From positions 248,001 to 312,000 of the forward strand of contig CBDFHF010000003.1 of NCBI GenBank assembly GCA_965247565.1: a stretch of DNA of 64,000 nt, given 5' to 3'. How positions within the stretch are numbered: position 1 is the stretch's first letter; each line of letters opens with the position of its first letter. Below, piece by piece: positions 28,627 through 36,491 of the stretch. Below the pieces are notes generated by a model. The model did no database searches. It had not been told where the DNA came from and was given only the letters and a program-made list of their open reading frames with translations. This stretch comes from CBDFHF01 sp965247565. Lineage in GTDB: Bacteria > Pseudomonadota > Gammaproteobacteria > Methylococcales > Methylomonadaceae. Position numbers and translations under genes: made by a program.

Positions 28627-28977
28627 TTACACTTGCCAGTCCGGCTGACAAGTCGCCGACAAACGCTGCCAGTCGACACCGGCAACTAACCACTCCCACT
28701 GGCGTTGGGTAATCACAAATGTCTTATCGTTGACCCTGGGCCACACAAAACTGCCGCGATGCAATCTGCGTTGACATAACCAAACCCCATTACCATCCCA
28801 CAGCAACAGTCTCAGCCGATTACCAGCACGGTTACGGAAAATGAATGCCGAACCACTGCAAGGTGCTTGATCCAAGCTGTGCTGAACGACGCTCGACAAA
28901 CCATCTAGGCCGCGTCTCATATCGACAGGCGCAACGGCAATCCAAATTTGTGCTGGGGTTTCAATTAACCCAGGCAT
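28627..28977 (-). CDS. tnpB: IS66 accessory protein TnpB
   Basis: 116-residue IS66 Orf2 protein needed for transposition of family members but without a known catalytic activity. Recognised by 'PVDMRRGLDGLSSVVQ', 'GSAFIFRNRAGNRLRLLLWDGNGVWLCQRRLHRG' split across about residues 19-80, and the final 'WLVAGVDWQRL'. The frame extends to 28998, but the ATG at 28977 gives the family's usual start (MPGLIETPAQIW) and overlaps the tnpA stop by 13 bases, consistent with translational coupling. Confidence 0.94.
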   Translation of the reverse strand: MPGLIETPAQIWIAVAPVDMRRGLDGLSSVVQHSLDQAPCSGSAFIFRNRAGNRLRLLLWDGNGVWLCQRRLHRGSFVWPRVNDKTFVITQRQWEWLVAGVDWQRLSATCQPDWQV

Positions 28978-29267
28978 TTCAACAACTCGGCCAACCACGC
29001 AGCCGATACGGATGTCGGCAGCTCCAGTCGATGACCGTTGTTATGAGTCAACACCAGGTTTGACGAGGATGCCGGTGTCGGAACAACCGATGCAACCTGA
29101 ACAGGAATCAACGCTACAGCTTGAGATAGATTGAGTCTGCGATACTCACTCAATCGAGCCGAGAAAGTACCCTTCTTGAGTTGCTGTTGATCACAATATA
29201 ATGCTTGTGATAACCCGCTTTGTTGCCAAGCTTCAATATGCTGACGCCATTTGAATGGAATGCCCAT
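28965..29267 (-). CDS. tnpA: IS66 accessory protein TnpA
   Basis: 100-residue IS66 Orf1-type protein. The N terminus 'WRQHIEAWQQSGLSQALYC' is the helix-turn-helix-like segment of the family ('xxWxxSGLSQxxFC'), followed by 'RLSEYRRL'. The C-terminal half is short and variable. It is the first gene of the element, about 75 bp inside the right end, where the transposon promoter must lie. Confidence 0.9.
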   Translation of the reverse strand: MGIPFKWRQHIEAWQQSGLSQALYCDQQQLKKGTFSARLSEYRRLNLSQAVALIPVQVASVVPTPASSSNLVLTHNNGHRLELPTSVSAAWLAELLKCLG

Positions 29268-29321
29268 AAAATCCCCTAGGAAAAAATCTTAGAGTGCCAG
29301 CATTGGTGTAAGCTTTGTAGA

Positions 29322-29341
29322 TGGTTTCGCCGGACGATTAC
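29322..29341. repeat. Right terminal inverted repeat of the IS66 element
   Basis: Reads inward, on the minus strand, as GTAATCGTCCGGCGAAACCA. Its outer end at 29341 directly abuts the second GCTATGGT octamer. Confidence 0.85.
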
Positions 29342-29349
29342 GCTATGGT
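29342..29349. repeat. Target-site duplication, right copy, of the IS66 element
   Basis: GCTATGGT, identical to 26835-26842. Confidence 0.93.
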
Positions 29350-29479
29350 AAGAATGTTTTTGGAAGTTTTGTTAGTCTTCGGGTTTATTGCCGGTCTGTT
29401 TTACATGTCGAAGACCATGGCAAAAGAAAATCGGCTACCGGTTGAAGAAGAAAAAAAAGAAGGCAGTGAAAGCGAATGA
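29345..29479 (+). pseudogene. Small membrane protein gene interrupted at its start by IS66
   Basis: Without the element, the frame runs from an ATG at 26832 (ribosome binding site 'GGGGG' 6 bases before) through the octamer into 29350 and ends with TGA at 29477-29479, giving 46 residues: Met-Ala, then one membrane helix (about 6-23, VRMFLEVLLVFGFIAGLFY) and a charged tail rich in Glu and Lys. The octamer contains the second codon ATG, so its duplication leaves an in-frame ATG at 29345 and 44 residues remain intact. What is lost is the native promoter and ribosome binding site; the sequence before 29345 now comes from the transposon end and shows no Shine-Dalgarno. Whether a product is still made is unknown. 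I do not recognise a family. Confidence 0.6.
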
Positions 29480-29878
29480 TATAACCGGGATGAAATCGAC
29501 TTAGCCCGATAAAGAGTCGTTGTTCGGGTGATTAACCGCAGAGCCGGGGCTTTTCTGCGATTGTTTAGTTTAGTTCGGTTTGCGGCTCGTGTTTTTGTGT
29601 GTATGGAGTTTGTCTTGCCAGCCGCTACCATTTCGACACAACTAAAAAACGAACTCAGCAAATACAGCGCCTGGGTTCTAAAACAAGGGCTGTCGCCAAT
29701 CAATACATTATTAGCCGAGCCATATTTGAGCTGCTGGTAATGCAACTAAAGGGCAATACCATGCTCAACCCGTTCGTCTTGCAAAGCACGTTCACAAAAA
29801 CGTAAGTGTCATATACCTCGTAGCCAAATCGAACTTCAAAACCGGCAAGAATACACGACAGGGTTCGTATTGCGTACT

Positions 29879-29892
29879 ATTGTTTAGGCGTT
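29879..29892. repeat. 14-base direct repeat, copy 1 of 2
   Basis: ATTGTTTAGGCGTT, identical to 30082-30095, 203 bp apart. In both copies GTAC or GTA follows or precedes within a few bases. Confidence 0.35.
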
Positions 29893-29906
29893 GTATGGGT
29901 TAAACA

Positions 29907-29928
29907 TTTTAAAATGTACGCGGTGCGT
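29907..29928. repeat. 22-base dispersed repeat, copy 2
   Basis: Matches 26613-26634 at 20 of 22 positions. The following bases (GTGCGTGCCCTACA, 29923-29936) recur as ATGCGTACCCTACA at 30805-30818, so a third, shorter relative exists. Confidence 0.4.
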
Positions 29929-30117
29929 GCCCTACACTGCTAAAGTGTTTTTTAATATTGTCCCCAGCGTTTGGAATAATCGCAATCATTGCTAGCCTCC
30001 CGGCACATAACAATGACGAAAATTAGTCAAATCAACCTCCAAGTCCATTAAGAATCCAAAGCAAGGTACGCATCTCTTAACATTGTTTAGGCGTTCGTAC
30101 ATAGCTACGTTGCAATA

Positions 30118-30708
30118 TTAGTGACCAACGGGGGTTTTGAGTACTAAAAACTGTAATAATAAGATTACAAGGTACACAGTTAAAGTCAGTCCAGCTAGCC
30201 CTAACAGTACTGAACTCTGTCTTTGCCAATTTCTCATAACAGGTTGTGGAGACATTGCAATTGTTTGGGCAACACATTGCTCACTACGAGCAGTTATTAA
30301 ATCAGGCAAGGCGTCATTAATTGTAAGCAATTCGCACCCGATTATTTCATTTGGCGCTAAGCTTTCGAAAAGGAGTATATACCTACGATCCGGCTCATCA
30401 TGCTCTATGTAATGTCGAGATGGCCATACATTAAGGCATAAGGGTTTCCAATTAAATACCAACTCGACATTCTTGGCCGTTTCTCTGCCAGCATTTCTAA
30501 GCACGATGGATTTAGTTTGCACAGTCTGTGTCGGTGTAATTACATTGCCGTCTGTGTCCAATCGTGGTTGATGTACAAGAAAAGTGAAATTATGAGGGCT
30601 CGCTAACAACAATCTGGCTTTGGGTTTTAGCAGCGTATTTAGAGTCCAAGTTATAAATGGGACAAAGAGAGCAACGATTTCTTTGCCGTAGGTTTCAATA
30701 ATTGTCAT
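30118..30708 (-). CDS. Hypothetical membrane protein
   Basis: 196 residues. The N terminus has a hydrophobic segment (about 10-28) and the C terminus a strong membrane helix (about 163-188, SSVLLGLAGLTLTVYLVILLL). Between them a soluble domain of about 130 residues is predicted beta-rich (ARLLLASPHNFTFLVHQP; SIVLRNAGRETAKNVELVF), a pattern seen in proteins with an Ig-like domain held at the membrane by two helices. No family name can be given. It lies just downstream of nrdJb in the same direction, with about 115 bp between, and may be independent. Confidence 0.55.
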   Translation of the reverse strand: MTIIETYGKEIVALFVPFITWTLNTLLKPKARLLLASPHNFTFLVHQPRLDTDGNVITPTQTVQTKSIVLRNAGRETAKNVELVFNWKPLCLNVWPSRHYIEHDEPDRRYILLFESLAPNEIIGCELLTINDALPDLITARSEQCVAQTIAMSPQPVMRNWQRQSSVLLGLAGLTLTVYLVILLLQFLVLKTPVGH

Positions 30709-30823
30709 TACTTATTCTCCAAGTGGTTGATTCGATAAAATCAACCCGCATTACGACTCGACGAGCCAAATTATCAGTACTCACCAAGCCTCGTATGCTA
30801 CCCAATGCGTACCCTACATCAAA

Positions 30824-31498
30824 TCACCCACACTTACTCTCCCCACAATTCAAACAAGTCATACAGCCATCCATCAACACCATGGCTTTGGTGCTGCACT
30901 TACTGCACAACACAGCTTTTTCCGGGAACGCGTCGCCGTTGGATTCACCATGTAAGGCTTCAAACTCAGCGCGTTTGTCAGCCAGAAACTGCTTGTGATG
31001 GTCGGGTAGAGCTTCGGATTTGATCATGCCGATTTGCTTCATGTGCGTTTCAATGGCGCAGCCGATTTCGGCGACCAACGATGGCATGAATACGCCTCCT
31101 TTTTTAAAGTAACCGCCTTTAGGGTCGAATACGGCTTTTAATTCTTCCACTAAAAACGTGGCGTCACCGCCTTTGCGGAACACTGCCGAGATAACCCGCG
31201 TTAAGGCCAGTACCCACTGAAAATGCTCCATGTTTTTGGAGTTGATGAAGATTTCGTAGGGGCGGCGTTCTTCGTGTTCGGTGCCGGCGTTGAGAATCAT
31301 GTCGTTGATGGTGATGTACAGCGCATGTTCCGATTGCGGGGTTTTAATTTTGTAGGTGGAGCCAAGCAATTGTTCCGGGCGCTCTACGTTTTCGTGCATT
31401 TGCTCCACGGATTGCTGCTCGTCTTGCTTGATCGCTTCAACGTTGTCTTTGTTGACGACTTTGTAGCCGACGATTTTTTTGTCTAGTTTGGTTGCCAT
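30824..31498 (-). CDS. nrdJb: B12-dependent ribonucleotide reductase, small C-terminal component
   Basis: 224 residues from the ATG at 31498 (MATKLDKKIVGYKVV). It corresponds to the C-terminal part of single-chain class II reductases and to NrdJb of Pseudomonas aeruginosa: a TSCPD-like domain (SEHALYITINDMILNAGTEHEERRPYEIFINSK) and a terminal zinc-ribbon with paired cysteines (CSKCS and CLNCGESKCG). The cysteine tail is thought to re-reduce the active site of the large chain. The frame continues to 31627, but that would overlap the DUF2442 gene and add unrelated residues. It is separated from its catalytic partner by two small genes instead of the short gap seen in Pseudomonas. Confidence 0.9.
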   Translation of the reverse strand: MATKLDKKIVGYKVVNKDNVEAIKQDEQQSVEQMHENVERPEQLLGSTYKIKTPQSEHALYITINDMILNAGTEHEERRPYEIFINSKNMEHFQWVLALTRVISAVFRKGGDATFLVEELKAVFDPKGGYFKKGGVFMPSLVAEIGCAIETHMKQIGMIKSEALPDHHKQFLADKRAEFEALHGESNGDAFPEKAVLCSKCSTKAMVLMDGCMTCLNCGESKCG

Positions 31499-31569
31499 GT
31501 GTTTTGCCTGAGTGTGTTTGTAAAAAAGCAAACTGCTATTTCGTAGCGTTATCAGCTGCTTAACTTGAT

Positions 31570-31824
31570 TTATAAATGGGTAAGGTCTGCTGTCATCACA
31601 GCGTCTAAATACAGTGTATCCGGGCAAATGTCTTGTTCATTAGGCCAAGTCACCGTGCCGTCATTAACCACGACTTGCTGAAAGTAATGCTTATTTTGTA
31701 ATTCTTTGAAAACACCGAAATCAAGTAACGGCTTGCAATCATATAGCCCGGTTTTGCCATCAGTAAATTGCAAGATTAATTGGTAATCACCCGAAGGTTT
31801 GACGGTTTTTACGCGCGGATTCAT
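31570..31824 (-). CDS. DUF2442 family protein
   Basis: 84 residues with the DUF2442 pattern: 'VKPSGDYQLILQFTDGKTGLYDCKPLL' (beta hairpins), 'FKELQNKHYFQQVVVNDGTVTWPNEQDICPDTLY' split over about residues 40-73, and a short acidic end. The family is small, often next to DUF4160 and suspected to be one half of toxin-antitoxin-like pairs; its biochemistry is not established. Its start lies 3 bases after the stop of the DUF4160 gene, so the two are one transcriptional unit. The unit sits between the two parts of nrdJ. Confidence 0.85.
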   Translation of the reverse strand: MNPRVKTVKPSGDYQLILQFTDGKTGLYDCKPLLDFGVFKELQNKHYFQQVVVNDGTVTWPNEQDICPDTLYLDAVMTADLTHL

Positions 31825-31827
31825 GAT

Positions 31828-32097
31828 TTACCTTAATGGCTCGATTTTATAGGGCAACTCGCCTGAAACAGCAAGCTGCCAATCTGCTAATAACTCGTCT
31901 TTGTGTAGTTCTATCCATGCCTGCAATAGCTTCATTTTGGCTTTTGGAATCTCGCCGTCCAAAACTTCCCCATCAGGAATGGCAACGATGACTTCATCGT
32001 TTTGGTACTTCGCATGAATATGGGGTAACTTGTGTTGTTTATTATCATTGAAATACATATAAATAATAATCCCATAAAACATTGAAATAGCTGGCAT
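31828..32097 (-). CDS. DUF4160 family protein
   Basis: 89 residues starting 'MPAISMFYGIIIYMYFNDN', then the diagnostic 'HKLPHIHAKYQNDEVIVAI' and 'AWIELHKDELLADWQLA'. The frame is open to 32178, but the ATG at 32097 is the family's standard start. DUF4160 and DUF2442 are repeatedly neighbours; a toxin-antitoxin role is suspected only from gene pairing and small size. The gene begins 86 bp after the nrdJa stop. Confidence 0.87.
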   Translation of the reverse strand: MPAISMFYGIIIYMYFNDNKQHKLPHIHAKYQNDEVIVAIPDGEVLDGEIPKAKMKLLQAWIELHKDELLADWQLAVSGELPYKIEPLR

Positions 32098-32182
32098 ATT
32101 TTTACCCAATTTACTATAAAAAATTACTACTTCGCTGACCGGTTGGGTTTTGAAGTCGTCATGCCCAACCGGCATCAAGGCA

Positions 32183-34333
32183 TTAAAACTTCCCGTAATA
32201 CCCTTCCTTCAAGGCATCAAACAAATTCGCCGCGCTGTGGATTTCACCGTCGTATTCGATTTCTTCGTTACCTTTAAATTCGGCTACCGAGCCGTCTTCC
32301 AGGGTGAATTGGTAGGTGGTGTTTTCCAAATCGGATTCTTTCACCAGCACGCCTTGGAATACCTCCGGGTTGAAACGGAACGTGGTGCAGCCTTTCAGGC
32401 CTTTGTCGTAAGCGTATTCGTAAATGGATTTAAAATCTTCGTACGGGTAATCGGTAGGTACGTTGGCAGTTTTGGATATGGACGAATCTATCCATTTTTG
32501 CGCGGCGGCTTGGATGTCTACGTGTTGCTTGGGCGTGATGTCATCGGCGGCGATAAAATAATCCGGTAATGCCTGTTTGGGGTCAGCGCTATACGGCATG
32601 GCGTTGGCGTTGATCATTTCCCGGTAGGCCAGCAATTCAAACGAAAACACGTCGATTTTTTCTTTGGATTTTTTACCGGCTTTAATCACATTGCGGGAAT
32701 AGTGATGGGCAAAGCTGGGCTCTATGCCGTTGCTGGCGTTGTTGGCCAGGGACAAGGAGATAGTGCCGGTAGGGGCAATAGAACTGTGGTGCGTGAAGCG
32801 TGCCCCAGTTTCGGCCAGTTCTGCGACCAGTTCCGGCTCTTCCTGGGCCAATTGCTGCATGTAGCGACTGTACTTGGCGTGCAAGACTTTACCGGGGATT
32901 TTGTCGCCGACTTGGTAACCGTCTTGTTTCATTTCCGGACGCTTATGCAGCATTTCACCGGTGACATCAAATATTTGCTCCATGATCGGCGCAGCGCCTT
33001 TTTCTTTGGCCAGCGTCAAACCGGCTTTCCAGCCTTCTACGGCCAGAACCTTGGTAACTTCTTCGGTAAATTGTAAAGAGGCTTCATCGCCGTATTTCAT
33101 GCCCAGCATGGTGACGGTTGAACCCAACCCCAAATAGCCCATGCCGTGCCGGCGCTTGCTGGTGATTTCTTCGCGTTGTTTAGGTAACGGCAAGCCATTG
33201 ATCTCCACCACGTTATCGAGCATGCGGGTAAAGATTTTGATGGTTTTGCGGTAGGTATCCCAATCAAAACTAGCTTTTTCCGTAAACGGCTTGGTCACAA
33301 AACGGGTTAAGTTGATGGAGCCTAACAGGCAGCTGCCGTAAGGCGGCAACGGCTGTTCGCCGCAAGGATTGGTAGCGCGGATTTTCTCGCAAAACCAGTT
33401 GTTGTTCATTTCGTTGACTTTATCGATCAAGATAAAACCCGGCTCGGCGTAATCGTAAGTGGAACTCATGATAATGTCCCACAAGCGGCGCGCCGGCATG
33501 GTTTTGCTAACGCGGCAAGCAGTTAGGCCATCTGCATTCATAACGTAACTTTCATTACCGGGTAGATCACGCCAAATAATTTGCTTGCGATCTTGCAAAT
33601 CCAACTTATCTACCGCCACTTCTTTTTCAGTAACCGGAAAAGCCAAGGACCAAGGTTGATCATTTTTGACAGCTTCTACGAATTCGGTGGTAATCAGCAG
33701 CGATAAATTGAACTGCCGCAAGCGCCCGTCCTCACGTTTGGCGCGGATGAATTCAATCACATCAGGATGACCAACATCGAATGTCGCCATTTGCGCGCCG
33801 CGCCGACCACCAGCGGACGATACGGTAAAACACATTTTGTCGTAAATATCCATAAACGACAGCGGTCCGGAAGTATAAGCGCCAGCGCCGGACACATAGG
33901 CATCTTTAGGGCGCAGGGTAGAAAATTCATAACCAATACCGCAACCGGCTTTCAGAGTTAAACCGGCTTCATGCACTTTGCCCAAAATATCATCCATGGA
34001 ATCGGCAATCGTACCAGACACTGTGCAATTGATAGTGGAGGTAGCCGGCTTGTGTTCCAGAGCACCGGCGTTAGAGATTATACGGCCGGCCGGAATAACT
34101 CCTTGCCGTAACGCCCATAAAAATTCTTTGTAGTATTGCTCTTGCTTGGTTTTGCCTTTTTCTACTTCGGACAGCGCTTTGGCGACGCGCTGATAGGTTT
34201 CATCTATGTTGGCATCTATGGCCACGCCGTCCTTGGTTTTTAAGCGGTATTTGGTGTCCCAAATATCCATAGACGCATCTTGAAATGGAATTTCAGTCAC
34301 AGTATTGGCGATAACATGGAGTTGTGCTGTCAT
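32183..34333 (-). CDS. nrdJa: Adenosylcobalamin-dependent ribonucleotide reductase, catalytic chain
   Basis: Class II reductase that uses adenosylcobalamin to generate the thiyl radical, working with or without oxygen. The 716 residues cover the catalytic barrel: 'NCTVSGTIADSMDD' (first active-site Cys), 'SSAGGRRGAQMATFDVGHPD', 'RATNPCGEQPLPPYGSCLLGSINL' split at about residues 330-353 (Asn, thiyl-radical Cys, Glu), 'KRRHGMGYLGLGS' and 'APTGTISLSLANNASNGIEPSFA' near the end. The C-terminal cysteine tail is absent and is supplied by nrdJb. Two NrdR-like boxes lie 88-134 bp upstream of the ATG, so NrdR repression is expected. Late cobalamin genes cobS/cobC are elsewhere in the window. Confidence 0.93.
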   Translation of the reverse strand: MTAQLHVIANTVTEIPFQDASMDIWDTKYRLKTKDGVAIDANIDETYQRVAKALSEVEKGKTKQEQYYKEFLWALRQGVIPAGRIISNAGALEHKPATSTINCTVSGTIADSMDDILGKVHEAGLTLKAGCGIGYEFSTLRPKDAYVSGAGAYTSGPLSFMDIYDKMCFTVSSAGGRRGAQMATFDVGHPDVIEFIRAKREDGRLRQFNLSLLITTEFVEAVKNDQPWSLAFPVTEKEVAVDKLDLQDRKQIIWRDLPGNESYVMNADGLTACRVSKTMPARRLWDIIMSSTYDYAEPGFILIDKVNEMNNNWFCEKIRATNPCGEQPLPPYGSCLLGSINLTRFVTKPFTEKASFDWDTYRKTIKIFTRMLDNVVEINGLPLPKQREEITSKRRHGMGYLGLGSTVTMLGMKYGDEASLQFTEEVTKVLAVEGWKAGLTLAKEKGAAPIMEQIFDVTGEMLHKRPEMKQDGYQVGDKIPGKVLHAKYSRYMQQLAQEEPELVAELAETGARFTHHSSIAPTGTISLSLANNASNGIEPSFAHHYSRNVIKAGKKSKEKIDVFSFELLAYREMINANAMPYSADPKQALPDYFIAADDITPKQHVDIQAAAQKWIDSSISKTANVPTDYPYEDFKSIYEYAYDKGLKGCTTFRFNPEVFQGVLVKESDLENTTYQFTLEDGSVAEFKGNEEIEYDGEIHSAANLFDALKEGYYGKF

Positions 34334-34380
34334 TGGCGATGTCCCTAAGTAGTAGTGATTTTAAGAAAGCGAAAACAAGC

Positions 34381-34414
34381 CATAAATCAGTAGCTTAACA
34401 TCGACTGATTTATG
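34381..34414 (-). promoter_or_regulatory. Hairpin in the nrdJa leader
   Basis: Perfect 11-bp arms (34381-34391 and 34404-34414) with a 12-base loop, 48-81 bases upstream of the nrdJa ATG and downstream of the NrdR-like boxes, so it could be transcribed in the leader. No T-run follows on the minus strand. It is not a cobalamin riboswitch. Confidence 0.35.
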
Positions 34415-34420
34415 TTTTTG

Positions 34421-34436
34421 TAACGACATATTGTGT
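34421..34436. promoter_or_regulatory. NrdR box, proximal, weaker copy
   Basis: TAACGACATATTGTGT matches the NrdR consensus ACACWATATATWGTGT at 12 of 16 positions. It lies 31 bases (three helical turns) from the stronger box, the usual phasing for cooperative NrdR binding. Confidence 0.65.
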
Positions 34437-34451
34437 TTTTTTTATAGAATA

Positions 34452-34467
34452 GCACAATATATTGTGT
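34452..34467. promoter_or_regulatory. NrdR box, distal, strong copy
   Basis: GCACAATATATTGTGT matches the NrdR consensus at 15 of 16 positions. NrdR is the ATP/dATP-sensing repressor of ribonucleotide reductase genes. The nrdR gene itself is not in the window. Confidence 0.8.
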
Positions 34468-34521
34468 TTGCCGAATAAATATTGGCCTTGACAAATCACC
34501 GAAATAAACTAGCGACTTCGC

Positions 34522-36312
34522 TTAACTGACAGCTATTGACATGACTGGGTGCGGGGCTATCCCTTCTAAAAAATCGCCACTTTGGTGCTGCCACATGGCA
34601 AAATATTTGCCTTTTTGATCTAGCAATTGTTGATGACTGCCTTGCTCAATAATGCGGCCGTTTTCCAACACAATAATGCGGTCCATACTCAAAATAGTAG
34701 ATAATCGATGTGCGATAATAATGGCGGTTTTATGTTTAATTAATTCAAATATAGCCACCTGAATTTGTTGCTCAGTGAGCGAATCCAGAGCGCTGGTCGC
34801 TTCATCCAATATAACAATAGGGGCATCTTCCAAAAAAGCCCTAGCAATAGCGATACGCTGCTTTTCACCACCAGACAATTTAACGCCCCGCTCACCAACG
34901 AGAGTATCGAACTGTTCAGGTAATTTTTGAATAAAGTCCAGGCTTCGAGATTTAACGGCAACATCAAACAATTGTGCGTCTGAAATTTCAGCCCCCAAGG
35001 TGATGTTATCGCGTACCGAACGATGAAATAAATCCGGTTGTTGCGGCACCATGGATATCTGCTGTCGCAGTGAACTTAAGGTGAAATCTTTGGCAGGAAT
35101 ACCATCAAAGGTAATTTCGCCATGCTGGGGCTCCAAAAAACGAAATAACAGTTTGGTCAAAGACGATTTGCCCGATCCGGATTGCCCCACTAAAGCTATT
35201 TTTTCACCGGCTTTTATATCTAATGAAAAATCGGTAAAAAGTTGTTCCTGGTCAACATTCTCTGGGTTGTAGCTAAAACTAATGTTATTAAAATTGACTG
35301 CGCCATGCAGAATCCTTTGCGTTGATGCGGTTTGGCTATCGACTTCAAAATCTTCACGCCTAAACACCTCGGCCATTTCAGAGGCATCAGCCAGTGCAGT
35401 AAAGAAGTTTCTAAAGTTCCGGCCAAACTCCCACAAGCGCTGGATTAACATAATCATGATGGACTGAAATAACACAAATTCGCCAACCTGGAAATTGCCG
35501 ATTTGCCATTTCTTTATTAGTAAATAAACCAGTAATAATTCGATACCGAAAGTCATTAAGCCTTGAATGGCAAACGAGGCAAACATTAAAATCCAGGCGA
35601 TCTTCTTTTTGTGATAGACGGTGTCGGAATAGCGATTGATTTGGCCTTGCTCACGCTCTTCTAAAGCAAAACTTTTCACAATAAATATATTACTAATCGC
35701 GTCAGAATAAGCGCCACCTACTTTAGAATCCGCTTTTGCCACCGCTTGATCAAAGCGGAGCTTCCAAATCGAGTAGCCAATATTCCAACTGACAAAAAGC
35801 ACTACCCAAATCAAAAAGTAAAAAGCAAATTGCGGTTGTTGCTGGTAAAAAATAGCGAACGCGATGCTAACCGCCAAAATATTCATAAAAAACTGGAATA
35901 AAAACCAGTCCATGATGATTTCAAAGGAACGAGAAAAACGATTGGCTTGTTTGATTAAACTACCGGAAAAATGATTTTCAAAAAATGCGTATCTTTGCTT
36001 TTTTAAAACTTCGAAACAGCGCTTCTCCAGCAAATTAACGCCGCCGCCATCTAATGGCACGATGGCAACCTCGAGCAGCCGCCAGGATAACCAGACTCCT
36101 GCATAAAGACAGGCCACCATTTTTAAATGGTCCAGCAGTATAAACAAAGTTGCTTCTGAATAAGGCGTGGATAAACCATCAGCAATTTTTTTATAAAACA
36201 CCGGTGTGGCCAAATCGAAACTGACTGCGCCTGTCAATGCCAGTAAAGCCAACAAAAAATACCATTTTTTCTGCCAAACCACGCGGCAGTATTCTTTAAA
36301 GATAATGTCCAT
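34522..36312 (-). CDS. ABC exporter, fused permease-ATPase (type IV)
   Basis: 596 residues with the half-transporter layout of MsbA/LmrA-type exporters: an ABC_membrane domain of six helices (about 15-310) and a C-terminal ATPase (about 335-575). Walker A 'GQSGSGKSSLTKLLFR', Q-loop 'QISMVPQQPDLF', signature 'LSGGEKQRIAIARAF', Walker B 'PIVILDEATSALD' and the switch 'IIIAHRLSTI' are all intact. It functions as a dimer. There is no N-terminal peptidase domain, so bacteriocin-type secretion is unlikely; lipid, drug or peptide export is possible. It stands alone, about 190 bp from nrdJa. Confidence 0.92.
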   Translation of the reverse strand: MDIIFKEYCRVVWQKKWYFLLALLALTGAVSFDLATPVFYKKIADGLSTPYSEATLFILLDHLKMVACLYAGVWLSWRLLEVAIVPLDGGGVNLLEKRCFEVLKKQRYAFFENHFSGSLIKQANRFSRSFEIIMDWFLFQFFMNILAVSIAFAIFYQQQPQFAFYFLIWVVLFVSWNIGYSIWKLRFDQAVAKADSKVGGAYSDAISNIFIVKSFALEEREQGQINRYSDTVYHKKKIAWILMFASFAIQGLMTFGIELLLVYLLIKKWQIGNFQVGEFVLFQSIMIMLIQRLWEFGRNFRNFFTALADASEMAEVFRREDFEVDSQTASTQRILHGAVNFNNISFSYNPENVDQEQLFTDFSLDIKAGEKIALVGQSGSGKSSLTKLLFRFLEPQHGEITFDGIPAKDFTLSSLRQQISMVPQQPDLFHRSVRDNITLGAEISDAQLFDVAVKSRSLDFIQKLPEQFDTLVGERGVKLSGGEKQRIAIARAFLEDAPIVILDEATSALDSLTEQQIQVAIFELIKHKTAIIIAHRLSTILSMDRIIVLENGRIIEQGSHQQLLDQKGKYFAMWQHQSGDFLEGIAPHPVMSIAVS

Positions 36313-36491
36313 TTAGAGGGTAAGTATTGGGGTGCTGGAAGTTATTAATGTCGAAGGCTATGTAACTACTTCAAACATGAAAAGGCCGGATCTGTAGTGA
36401 GTTAACCACGAAGATCAACAAGTACAAGTAGCTAAAAAATAAAGGCAGAATAATTCTCTGATAAAACCATCACTACAGCGCTGTGTGTCCT

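Larger units (their letters stand above)
26843..29341 (-). mobile_element. Complete IS66-family insertion sequence, 2499 bp
   Basis: The element carries the three standard IS66 genes on the minus strand in the order tnpA (29267-28965), tnpB (28977-28627) and tnpC (28529-26889). Its ends are imperfect inverted repeats, 26843-26862 and 29322-29341, matching at 13 of the first 20 positions and both starting GTA. An identical 8-bp direct repeat GCTATGGT flanks it. All three genes are open, so the copy could be active. Joining the flanks after removing the element and one octamer restores an uninterrupted small reading frame, showing the ancestral target. Confidence 0.95.
29480..30117. other. Gene-poor region with short repeated words
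   Basis: Overlapping short frames on both strands (29528-29740, 29599-29805, 29401-29745 minus) have no coding signs. The stretch contains the second 22-base repeat copy and two copies of ATTGTTTAGGCGTT (29879-29892, 30082-30095). It looks like degenerate or mobile-derived DNA. Confidence 0.45.

Noticed and set aside
29879..30095. Integron attC-like words (TTTAGGCGTT) near the repeats, and GCCTAAC/GTTAGGC words near 15730 and 16471
   Set aside because: No pairing of R' and R'' boxes into an attC structure, no integrase gene and no ordered cassette array.
34334..34521. Cobalamin riboswitch before nrdJa
   Set aside because: No B12-box-like sequence or extended fold; only an 11-bp hairpin and NrdR-like boxes are present.
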